A stretch of 64,000 nucleotides of DNA, taken from the NCBI RefSeq assembly GCF_003591175.1, contig NZ_QYYG01000001.1, positions 1,550,001 to 1,614,000 of the forward strand, in the 5' to 3' direction. The translations under genes and the position numbers were made by a program. Shown here in pieces: positions 26,426 through 33,862 of the stretch. Source of the stretch: Serratia inhibens (GTDB lineage Bacteria; Pseudomonadota; Gammaproteobacteria; Enterobacterales; Enterobacteriaceae). Position 1 is the first letter of the stretch. Each line of letters begins with the position of its first letter. The notes under the pieces are model-generated. The model did not search any database and was not told the DNA's origin. It saw only the letters and a program-made list of their open reading frames with translations.

Positions 26426-26839
26426 GTGTTCAGTAAAGACCATCGTATTAATATGCACATCAACAATGGTTTGTTTAACGGGAAAATTGTTTACATTCAT
26501 TACACTTCCAAGGAAGGACTCAATGCGATAAAAATGCAAAGAAAAATATCAGCAAATCCAAATCGTGAACGGAGGGGAAAAAATGCCAAAAAAGGGGTGT
26601 ATATCACCTTAGCTAAAGATGCTATGAATGGCATGAATGCACATAACTATTTGTTTCTTGGTGAAGAAAGATACGCGTTAAGTGCTATGTATTGCATTAT
26701 TTTTGTCTTCAATAGTCCTCGTTACCTGCGCTCAGCTCCCGTCACTTCTGGGAGTCATGTAACAGAGGTGATTTCATTGGATGATATACATTTTCATCAA
26801 ATAAACATCATATATGATGGTAAAAACCCTTTTAATTAG
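26426..26839 (+). CDS. Putative small toxin, ADP-ribosyltransferase-like (HYD1-type)
   Basis: The frame opens at ATG 26411 without a ribosome site; a GTG at 26426 with GGGAG eight bases upstream is a better start and gives 137 residues. The order IHYTSKEGLNAI, then GVYITLAKDA, then EVISLDDIHF recalls the His-Tyr-(Thr/Ser), Tyr-x-Thr and acidic motifs of the HYD1-type ADP-ribosyltransferase toxin domains. This is motif recognition by eye, not a search. The gene is AT-rich, stands alone, and lies divergent from the eCIS operon and next to a transposase relic. It could be a cargo gene, an orphan polymorphic-toxin tip, or part of another mobile element. No immunity or antitoxin gene is evident beside it. 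Confidence 0.5.
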   Translation: MFSKDHRINMHINNGLFNGKIVYIHYTSKEGLNAIKMQRKISANPNRERRGKNAKKGVYITLAKDAMNGMNAHNYLFLGEERYALSAMYCIIFVFNSPRYLRSAPVTSGSHVTEVISLDDIHFHQINIIYDGKNPFN

Positions 26840-26910
26840 TGTGACTGTCCATCAGTAAGCGTCCCAGCTCCGGGCGGTCAAGTTTTGTTCCGCTGATATC
26901 CTCAACCCGC

Positions 26911-27300
26911 CCGAATATCAAAGAGATCGAAATACACTGGCGTGAAATTCTCCGCCTGGCAACCTCGATAAAACAGGGGACTGTAACGGCATCTCTGATG
27001 CTGAAAAAACTGGCCAGCTACCCCAAACAAAATGGACTTGCCAAAGCACTGAGAGAGATTGGTCGTATTGAGCGAACGCTGTTTATGCTCGACTGGTTCC
27101 GCGATCCTGCACTGCGTCGGCGGGGCTGAATAAAGAGAAGCCCGTAATGCGCTGGCGCGTGCGGTATTCATGCACCGACTGAGAGAAATCAGGGACCGAA
27201 AACCAGAGAATCAGAGCTATCCCGCCAGTGGACTGACGCTGCTGACGGCTGCGATCTCCCTGTGGAATACCCTGTATGTTATTCTCAACGTCCAGCCTCA
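26911..27300 (+). pseudogene. tnpA: Tn3-family transposase, 3' remnant
   Basis: The plus strand encodes [20 protein letters not shown], then [20 protein letters not shown] and [18 protein letters not shown], a strong match to the C-terminal part of Tn3-type TnpA. A stop follows; after two frame changes near 27126-27150 the text resumes with [17 protein letters not shown], and [11 protein letters not shown]. The 5' two thirds of the gene, terminal repeats and resolvase are absent. It is a decayed element at the junction between the eCIS segment and the urt operon. Confidence 0.88.
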
Positions 27301-27328
27301 AAGTCCCCCCCCAACCCGTTAACAAAAC

Positions 27329-28027
27329 TCAGATCGCCACCAGCCCGCGCACCCCATCCTGCTCCATCGCGCTGCCGGCGCCGCGCTGCACGATGCTGCC
27401 GCGCGACATCACCAGATAGCTGTCCGCCAGCTCGGCGGCGAAGTCATAGAATTGTTCCACCAGCAGGATCGCCATATCGCCGCGCGCCGCCAGTTGTTTG
27501 ATCACCGCGCCAATCTCTTTGATCACCGAAGGTTGGATCCCCTCCGTCGGCTCATCGAGGATCAACAGTTGCGGCCGGCAGGCCAATGCGCGGCCAATCG
27601 CCAATTGCTGTTGCTGCCCGCCGGAGAGATCGCCGCCACGCCGATCCTTCATCTGCCGCAGTACCGGGAACAGCTCATAGATATTCTCCGGCACGCTGCG
27701 TGCTTCGGCGCCGGAAAAGCGCGCCAATCCCATCAGCAGATTTTCCTCCACCGTCAGGCGCGGAAAGATCTCCCGCCCCTGCGGCACATAGGCAATGCCC
27801 GCCTGCACCCGCTGATGCGGTTTTCTGCCGTTGATCAGGTTGCCCTGCCAATGGAGGGTGCCGCTCTTGGCCGGGATCAGCCCCATCAGGCATTTCAGCA
27901 GCGTGGTTTTGCCCACGCCGTTGCGCCCCAGCAGGCAGGTCACTTCGCCGATATTGGCCTCAAACGACAGGCCGCGCAGAATGTGGCTGCCGCCGTAATA
28001 CTGATTCAGTTCGTTTACTTGCAACAT
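27329..28027 (-). CDS. urtE: Urea ABC transporter ATP-binding protein UrtE
   Basis: A protein of 232 residues of the LivF class. Walker A is GRNGVGKT at about residues 34-41, the signature LSGGQQQQLAIGRAL, Walker B LLILDEPTEG followed by IQPSVIKEIG, typical of UrtE. Together with UrtD it powers uptake of urea across the inner membrane. It is the last gene of urtABCDE, nine bases after urtD. Confidence 0.93.
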   Translation of the reverse strand: MLQVNELNQYYGGSHILRGLSFEANIGEVTCLLGRNGVGKTTLLKCLMGLIPAKSGTLHWQGNLINGRKPHQRVQAGIAYVPQGREIFPRLTVEENLLMGLARFSGAEARSVPENIYELFPVLRQMKDRRGGDLSGGQQQQLAIGRALACRPQLLILDEPTEGIQPSVIKEIGAVIKQLAARGDMAILLVEQFYDFAAELADSYLVMSRGSIVQRGAGSAMEQDGVRGLVAI

Positions 28028-28036
28028 AGTGGCTCC

Positions 28037-28843
28037 TTAGCGTCCCAGATAGACGTCGATCACCTGCTCATTGGCCTGCACCTGCGCCAGTGAACCTTCC
28101 GCCAGCACCTGGCCCTGATGCAGCACGGTGACGTGGTCGGCGATGGTTTCGACAAACCCCATATCGTGCTCCACCACCATCAGCGAATGCTTGCCCGCCA
28201 GCGAGCGAAACAGCTCGGCGGTGTACTCGGTTTCCGCATCGGTCATGCCGGCCGCTGGCTCGTCGAGCAGCAGCAAATGCGGCTCCTGCACCAGCAGCAT
28301 GCCGATCTCCAGAAACTGCTTTTGCCCGTGGGACAGCAACCCGGCCGGCCGGTGCCGTTCGTGGCTCAGCCGCAGGGTTTGCAGCATTTCATCGATACGA
28401 TCGCGCTGTTCGCCGCTCAGCCTGGCGCGCAGACAGGCCCACACCGACTTCTGGGTTTTCTGCGCGATCTCCAGGTTCTCGAACACCGTCAACGCCTCAA
28501 ACACCGTCGGCTTCTGGAACTTGCGGCCAATGCCGGCCTGGGCTATCTGCATCGGGTCCAGCGCGGTCAGATCGACGGTTTGATCGTAAAACACGCTGCC
28601 GCTGTCCGGCCGGGTTTTGCCGGTGATCACATCCATCAAGGTGGTTTTGCCCGCGCCATTGGGCCCGATCACGCAGCGCAGCTCACCGACGCCAATCTGC
28701 AGCGAAAGATCGCTCAGCGCGCGAAAGCCGTCGAAGCTGACGTTGATGTTATCGAGCACCAGCACCGGATCGGTTTGTTGACGGTGCTTGTCGGCAGGCA
28801 GCGGTTGGGTAAACAGATCGTCGGTCATTTGCAGCGAATTCAT
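28037..28843 (-). CDS. urtD: Urea ABC transporter ATP-binding protein UrtD
   Basis: A protein of 268 residues of the LivG class. Walker A is GPNGAGKT at about residues 60-67, with signature LSHGQKQFLEIGMLL and Walker B LLLLDEPAAGMTD. The SHGQKQ form of the signature is typical for UrtD. The first 25 residues are a polar extension. The start overlaps the end of urtC by four bases. Confidence 0.93.
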   Translation of the reverse strand: MNSLQMTDDLFTQPLPADKHRQQTDPVLVLDNINVSFDGFRALSDLSLQIGVGELRCVIGPNGAGKTTLMDVITGKTRPDSGSVFYDQTVDLTALDPMQIAQAGIGRKFQKPTVFEALTVFENLEIAQKTQKSVWACLRARLSGEQRDRIDEMLQTLRLSHERHRPAGLLSHGQKQFLEIGMLLVQEPHLLLLDEPAAGMTDAETEYTAELFRSLAGKHSLMVVEHDMGFVETIADHVTVLHQGQVLAEGSLAQVQANEQVIDVYLGR

Positions 28844-29916
28844 TGCGATTTCCCCCTGCGCAGCAGGCCGATAACCCCTTTCGGCAGGAACAGCGTGACG
28901 ATGATAAACATCAGGCCAAGGAAGAATTGCCAGTATTCCGGGATCGCCACGGTGAACCAGCTCTTGGCGCCGTTAACGATACCGGCGCCGAGCAGCGGGC
29001 CCACCAGCGTGCCGCGGCCGCCCAGCGCCACCCAGATAGCGGCCTCGATCGAGTTGGTCGGCGACATCTCGCCCGGGTTGATAATGCCCACCTGCGGCAC
29101 ATACAGCGCCCCGGCCAGCCCGCACAACACCGCAGAGAGCGTCCAGACAAACAGCTTGAAGCCTTTGGGATCGTAACCGCAGAACGTCAGGCGGTTTTCC
29201 GCATCGCGCACGGCGGTCAGCACCCGGCCGAACTTGCTGCGCGCCAGGGCGAAGCCGATAGCCAGGCTGGCGGCCAGCAGCAGTACCGTGGCCAGAAACA
29301 GCGCCACCCGCGTGCCGGTGGCGGTAATCGGGAACCCCAAGAGCGTGGTGAAACCGGTAAAGCCGTTGTTGCCGCCAAAACCGGTTTCGTTACGGAAGAA
29401 CAGCAGCATGCCGGCGTAGGTCAACGCCTGGGTCATGATCGAGAAATAGACGCCCTTGATTTTTGAACGGAAGGCGAAATAGCCAAAGACAAAGGCCAGC
29501 ACGCCGGGCACCAATATCATCAGGCACAGCGCCCAGGCGAAATACTGGGTGCCGCTCCAGAACCAGGGCAGCTCGCTCCACGACAGAAATGACATAAACG
29601 CCGGCAAGCCGTCTCCCGCCGCCTGTCGCATCAGATACATGCCCATCGCATAGCCGCCGAGAGCGAAAAACAGCCCGTGCCCCAGCGACAGCAGCCCGGC
29701 ATAGCCCCACACCAAATCGAGCGCCACCGCCACCACGGCGTAGCACAGGATTTTGCCCGCCAGCGTCAGGGTATAGGTGGAGATCGCCAACGGGTGGTCC
29801 GCCGGCAACAGGGCCAAAAACGGCATGATTAACAGCGCCAGCAACGCCAGCCCGCCGATACTCAGCGCCAGCCGGGGGGCTTTCTGCACGCCAGTGAGAG
29901 TTAATGGTTGGCTCAT
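28840..29916 (-). CDS. urtC: Urea ABC transporter permease UrtC
   Basis: A protein of 358 residues with about ten membrane segments, LivM class. Characteristic stretches are VWGYAGLLSLGHGLFFALGG near residue 70 and RDAENRLTFCGYDP, which is seen in UrtC proteins. It forms the channel with UrtB. The start codon shares a base with the urtB stop. Confidence 0.93.
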   Translation of the reverse strand: MSQPLTLTGVQKAPRLALSIGGLALLALLIMPFLALLPADHPLAISTYTLTLAGKILCYAVVAVALDLVWGYAGLLSLGHGLFFALGGYAMGMYLMRQAAGDGLPAFMSFLSWSELPWFWSGTQYFAWALCLMILVPGVLAFVFGYFAFRSKIKGVYFSIMTQALTYAGMLLFFRNETGFGGNNGFTGFTTLLGFPITATGTRVALFLATVLLLAASLAIGFALARSKFGRVLTAVRDAENRLTFCGYDPKGFKLFVWTLSAVLCGLAGALYVPQVGIINPGEMSPTNSIEAAIWVALGGRGTLVGPLLGAGIVNGAKSWFTVAIPEYWQFFLGLMFIIVTLFLPKGVIGLLRRGKSQ

Positions 29917-31496
29917 CAGTCGATCACCCTGCCCTTGAAGGCAAACAGCCCCTGAGGACGTTTTTGAATAAACAGGACAATCAGCGCCAGGATCAGGATT
30001 TTACCCAGCACGGCGCCAATCTGCGGTTCAAGAATTTTGTTGACGATGCCAAGGCCAAAGGCCGCCACCACGGTGCCGGCCAGTTGACCCACGCCGCCGA
30101 GCACCACCACCAGGAACGAGTCGATGATATAGCCCTGGCCCAGTTCCGGCCCCACGTTACCCAGCTGCGACAGCGCCACCCCGCCCAACCCGGCAATGCC
30201 GGATCCCAGACCGAACGCCAGCATATCGACGCGCCCGGTGGGCACGCCGCAGCAGGCGGCCATCGCACGGTTCTGCGTCACGGCGCGCACGTTCATGCCA
30301 AGACGGGTTTTGTTCAGCAGCAACCAGGTGAGCGCCAGCACCAGCACCACAAATACGATCACCGCAATGCGGTTCCACGGCAGCACCAGGTTAGGCAGCA
30401 GTTGAATGCCGCCCGACAGCCAGGCCGGGTTGGCGACCTCCAGGTTTTGTGCGCCGAACAGCACCCGCACCCCCTGGATCAGCACCAGGCTGATGCCCCA
30501 GGTCGCCAGCAAGGTTTCCAGCGGCCGGCCGTACAGGTGACGGATCACCGTGCGCTCCAGCGCCATGCCGATGCCGGCGGTAATGGCGAACGCCACCGGC
30601 AGCGCCACCAGCGGATACAACGCCAGCCACTGCGGTGCGAACTGTTGAAACAGCCCCTGAACCAGGTAGGCCGAGTAGGCGCCCAGCATCAGCATTTCGC
30701 CGTGCGCCATGTTAATCACCCCCAGCAGCCCATAGGTAATCGCCAACCCGAGCGCCGCCAGCAGCAGGATCGAACCGAGCGAAAGGCCGGTAAACGCCTG
30801 GCCGATCAGATCGCCAATCATCAGCCGGTGTTTCACGCTGGTCAGGCTTTTCAAGGCTTCGGCACGCACTGCGGCGTCCGGCTCGTGGGCGGCGTCGGTC
30901 AATGCCTGTAACCTTGGCTGCGTCTCCGGCGCCCCCGAGCTGCCCAGCAGCCGCACGGCGTTGAGGCGCACCTGCGGATTGGCGTCGCTCAGTTGCAGAT
31001 TCGCCAGCGCGATGCTCAGCGCATCATGCACCCGGGCGTTTTTTTCCTGCGCCAGCCGCTGGGCCAGCAGCGGCAACTGATCGCTTTGCGCCTCGCGTTG
31101 CAGGGCCTGCGCCGCCTGTAAACGTACCGCAGGATCGTCACTGACCAGCCGATGCGCCGACAGCGCGTTGGCGATCAGAATGCGCAGCCGGTTGTTCAAC
31201 CACACTTTTTTCGGCGTGCCGACCGGCGGGGCTACGCCATCCAGCGGGTGATAAGCTTCGCCCCGCTGGATAAAGGCATGTTTGGCCTCGTCGATCACCA
31301 CGTTTTCCTGCTTCAGCCCCTGCAATAACGGCAGGCGCGCAGCGTCCGGCGCGGTCGCCCATGCCTGCAACAATTTGGCCTGCTGCGTGCGATTGGCCGC
31401 GGCAAAGTCATCGGCCGGCCCAGCCTGCGCGAACATCGGCAGGCAACACAGCAACCCTAGCCAGAAGCGGAAAGGGAACAAGAATGGGGATTGCAT
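29916..31496 (-). CDS. urtB: Urea ABC transporter permease UrtB
   Basis: A protein of 526 residues. It has a signal-like N-terminus (FWLGLLCCLPMFAQA), then about 200 residues of helical HEAT-like repeats outside the membrane, then the LivH-type permease from about residue 230 (GLAITYGLLGVINMAHGEML). This long soluble N-terminal part is normal for UrtB. A palindromic REP-like hairpin separates it from urtA and may limit expression of the membrane genes. Confidence 0.92.
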   Translation of the reverse strand: MQSPFLFPFRFWLGLLCCLPMFAQAGPADDFAAANRTQQAKLLQAWATAPDAARLPLLQGLKQENVVIDEAKHAFIQRGEAYHPLDGVAPPVGTPKKVWLNNRLRILIANALSAHRLVSDDPAVRLQAAQALQREAQSDQLPLLAQRLAQEKNARVHDALSIALANLQLSDANPQVRLNAVRLLGSSGAPETQPRLQALTDAAHEPDAAVRAEALKSLTSVKHRLMIGDLIGQAFTGLSLGSILLLAALGLAITYGLLGVINMAHGEMLMLGAYSAYLVQGLFQQFAPQWLALYPLVALPVAFAITAGIGMALERTVIRHLYGRPLETLLATWGISLVLIQGVRVLFGAQNLEVANPAWLSGGIQLLPNLVLPWNRIAVIVFVVLVLALTWLLLNKTRLGMNVRAVTQNRAMAACCGVPTGRVDMLAFGLGSGIAGLGGVALSQLGNVGPELGQGYIIDSFLVVVLGGVGQLAGTVVAAFGLGIVNKILEPQIGAVLGKILILALIVLFIQKRPQGLFAFKGRVID

Positions 31497-31513
31497 CAGC
31501 TGCCTCCTCTGCA

Positions 31514-31570
31514 GGGGCCGGGCATGCCCGGCCCCTACCGTTACGACGGGCGCAGCCTGCGGCGCCCTGC
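31514..31570. repeat. REP-like palindrome between urtA and urtB
   Basis: A perfect 22-base palindrome (arms GGGGCCGGGCA/TGCCCGGCCCC, 31514-31535), preceded on the minus strand by GTAG, is followed by a second GC stem around GGGCGC and GCGCCC. The second stem resembles one at 33805-33824. Hairpins in this place often stabilise the binding-protein mRNA. Confidence 0.65.
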
Positions 31571-31583
31571 GGGATGACGACGG

Positions 31584-32852
31584 TTACTTGCCGCCTTTTA
31601 CCGGGTGATCCGGCTTTTTGTCGTTGCCGGCGATGAACGGGCTCCACGGCTGCGCACGCACCGGGGCGTCGGTCTGCCACACCACGTTGAACTGGCCGTT
31701 GCCTTCAATCTCGCCGATCATCACCGGTTTGTGCAGGTGGTGGTTGGTGGCGTCCATGGTGAGCGTGAAGCCCGACGGCGCGGCAAAGGTCTGCCCCGCC
31801 ATCGCCGCGCGCACCTTGTCGACGTCGGTGGTGCCGGCTTTCTCGACCGCCTGCGCCCACATGTGGATGCCGACATAGGTGGCTTCCATCGGATCGTTGG
31901 TCACGGCAGTGGCGTAGTTCGGCAGGTTGTGCGCCTTGGCGTAGGCTTTCCATTCGCTGACGAACTGCTTGTTGGTTGGGTTATCCACCGACTCGAAGTA
32001 GTTCCAGGCCGCCAGGTTGCCCACCAGCGGTGTGGTGTCGATGCCGCGCAGCTCTTCTTCACCCACCGAGAAGGCGATCACCGGCACGTCGGTCGCCTTG
32101 ATGCCCTGATTGGCCAGCTCTTTGTAGAACGGCACGTTGGAGTCGCCGTTGATGGTGGAGATCACTGCGGTTTTGCCGTCGGCAGAGAATTTCTTGATGT
32201 TGGCGACAATGGTCTGATAATCGCTGTAGCCGAACGGCGTATAGACCTCTTCGATGTCCTTGTCCTGGATCCCTTTAGAGTGCAGGAAGGCGCGCAGGAT
32301 CTTGTTGGTGGTGCGCGGATACACATAATCGGTGCCCAGCAGGAAGAAGCGCTTGGCCGATCCGCCGTCTTCGCTCAGCAGGTATTCCACCGCCGGGATC
32401 GCCTGTTGGTTAGGGGCGGCGCCGGTGTAGAACACGTTTGGCGACATCTCTTCCCCTTCGTATTGCACCGGATAGAACAGCAACCCGTTCAGCTCTTCAA
32501 ACACCGGCAGTACCGATTTGCGCGACACCGACGTCCAGCAACCGAACACCGCCGCCACTTTGTCCTGGGTCAGCAACTGGCGCGCTTTCTCGGCGAACAG
32601 CGGCCAGTTGGAAGCGGGATCCACCACCACCGGCTCGAGTTTTTTACCCAGTACGCCGCCCTTGGCGTTGATGTCATCGATGGTCATCAGCGCCACATCC
32701 TTCAGCGGCGTTTCAGAGATCGCCATGGTGCCTGACAGCGAGCTCAGGATACCGATTTTAATGGTATCGGCCGCCTGCGCGCTCCAGGCCATACCCATGC
32801 CGATCACGGTGGCGGACAACGCAAAAGCTTTTATAAAGTGACGACGTTGCAT
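31584..32852 (-). CDS. urtA: Urea ABC transporter substrate-binding protein UrtA
   Basis: A protein of 422 residues. The N-terminus RRHFIKAFALSATVIGMGMA has a twin-arginine motif and a likely cleavage after SAQA. The mature part begins DTIKIGILSSLSGTMAISET, the typical UrtA opening, and includes the FGCWTSVSRKSVLPVFE segment. It captures urea (or short amides) in the periplasm. It is the first gene of urtABCDE, so the promoter should lie in the ERIC-rich gap upstream. Confidence 0.94.
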   Translation of the reverse strand: MQRRHFIKAFALSATVIGMGMAWSAQAADTIKIGILSSLSGTMAISETPLKDVALMTIDDINAKGGVLGKKLEPVVVDPASNWPLFAEKARQLLTQDKVAAVFGCWTSVSRKSVLPVFEELNGLLFYPVQYEGEEMSPNVFYTGAAPNQQAIPAVEYLLSEDGGSAKRFFLLGTDYVYPRTTNKILRAFLHSKGIQDKDIEEVYTPFGYSDYQTIVANIKKFSADGKTAVISTINGDSNVPFYKELANQGIKATDVPVIAFSVGEEELRGIDTTPLVGNLAAWNYFESVDNPTNKQFVSEWKAYAKAHNLPNYATAVTNDPMEATYVGIHMWAQAVEKAGTTDVDKVRAAMAGQTFAAPSGFTLTMDATNHHLHKPVMIGEIEGNGQFNVVWQTDAPVRAQPWSPFIAGNDKKPDHPVKGGK

Positions 32853-32894
32853 AATTCAAACTCCCGGTGAATGTTAGGAAACCAACCAAAACTA

Positions 32895-32950
32895 ACCCTA
32901 TGGATTTCGAATCGCAGCCAACAACGCTGCGGCTCGAAAGACGACAGGTT
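32895..32950 (+). repeat. Internally deleted ERIC element
   Basis: Both ends of the ERIC sequence are present (CCCTATGGATTTCGA and CTCGAAAGACGACAGG), but the central 70 or so bases are missing. It lies about 25 bases before a full copy. Confidence 0.75.
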
Positions 32951-32973
32951 ATTGCTAACGTTAAGAAAAACTA

Positions 32974-33096
32974 ACCCTATGGATTTCGAGTTGCAGCTAG
33001 GCGGCAAGGGCGGGAGTCCCCGGGAGCTTACTCAAGTAAGTGACCGGGGTGAGCGCCCGCAGCCAACAACTCTGCAGCTCGAAAGACGACGGGTTA
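32974..33096 (+). repeat. ERIC element, full copy
   Basis: It contains AGTAAGTGACCGGGGTGAGC, which matches the classical ERIC core, with the outer inverted ends CCCTATGGATTTCGAG and CTCGAAAGACGACGGG. It fills most of the gap between the GntR gene and urtA. Confidence 0.9.
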
Positions 33097-33099
33097 TTG

Positions 33100-33789
33100 C
33101 TAAAGCCTTGCCTGGTGCAGCATATGCAAGGTTATTTTCCGTACTTCCGCCTTACTGACGGCAATGTGGTTACTTAGCAGCCTTTGCGCCTCCTCGGTCT
33201 GGTGTTGCAGGATCGCCCGCAGAATGGCGGCGTGTTCGTTATAGGTGGCCTCGACCCGGGTTCCCTGGGTGAAGTCCAGCCGGCGGATGATGCGGATCTT
33301 CTCGGTCAGGTCGCGATGAATGCGCGCCATTTCCCCGTTGCCCACCGCCTCCACCAGCGTCATATGGAACTGCTCGTCGTGCAGCGAGACGGTTTTGCCG
33401 TCCTCCAGCCGCGGCTCGTCGATCCAGAAGCCGTTGAGCGCCGCCAGTGGCGGCGGCACCTCTCCCGCCGGGCGAGCGCACAGCCGTTTGACCGCTTCGC
33501 ACTCCAGCACGATACGCAGATCGTAGAGTTGCTCGAAGTAGTCGAAATCGAAGGGTCGCACCTGCCAGCCGCTGCGGAAATGCACTTCGACGTACCCCTC
33601 GCGCTCCAGCCAGAACAGGGCCTGACGCACCGGCGTACGGCTGACGTCCATACGCAGCGCCACCTCGTTTTCGCTGAAGCGATCGCCCGGCAGCAGATGA
33701 AAATCAAAGATGTCATCCTTGAGCTGGAGGTAGATACGCTCCGCCAGCCCCTCCGGCCGCGCCTTGCTGCGGTTATTGGTGATTTGCAT
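33100..33789 (-). CDS. GntR/FadR-family regulator of the urea genes
   Basis: I chose the ATG at 33789 (MQITNNRSKARPEG); earlier in-frame starts run through a REP-like repeat. The protein has 229 residues: an N-terminal winged helix (LPGDRFSENEVALRMDVSRT, residues 35-55) and an all-helical FCD ligand-binding domain with acidic and histidine residues (for example LHDEQFHMTLVEAVGNGEM). It lies between the transporter and the enzymes, so it probably controls both in response to urea or a breakdown product. A candidate operator lies in front of the hydrolase gene at 39448. Confidence 0.88.
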   Translation of the reverse strand: MQITNNRSKARPEGLAERIYLQLKDDIFDFHLLPGDRFSENEVALRMDVSRTPVRQALFWLEREGYVEVHFRSGWQVRPFDFDYFEQLYDLRIVLECEAVKRLCARPAGEVPPPLAALNGFWIDEPRLEDGKTVSLHDEQFHMTLVEAVGNGEMARIHRDLTEKIRIIRRLDFTQGTRVEATYNEHAAILRAILQHQTEEAQRLLSNHIAVSKAEVRKITLHMLHQARL

Positions 33790-33804
33790 AGTGTTCCTCT
33801 TGCC

Positions 33805-33824
33805 GGGCGCGGCATGCGGCGCCC
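33805..33824. repeat. REP-like palindrome
   Basis: GGGCGCGGCATGCGGCGCCC is a near-perfect palindrome and resembles the second stem of the element at 31514-31570. It lies between urea carboxylase and the gntR gene. Confidence 0.5.
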
Positions 33825-33862
33825 TGTGCGTTAAATCCTGATACAGGCTGACCCCACGATGC

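Noticed and set aside
27301-27328. Possible terminator after urtE
   Set aside because: The gap has a C run but no inverted repeat followed by T residues.
32895-33096. A CRISPR array suspected because of repeated short sequences
   Set aside because: Two copies only, with ERIC ends and core; no regular spacers and no cas genes in the window.
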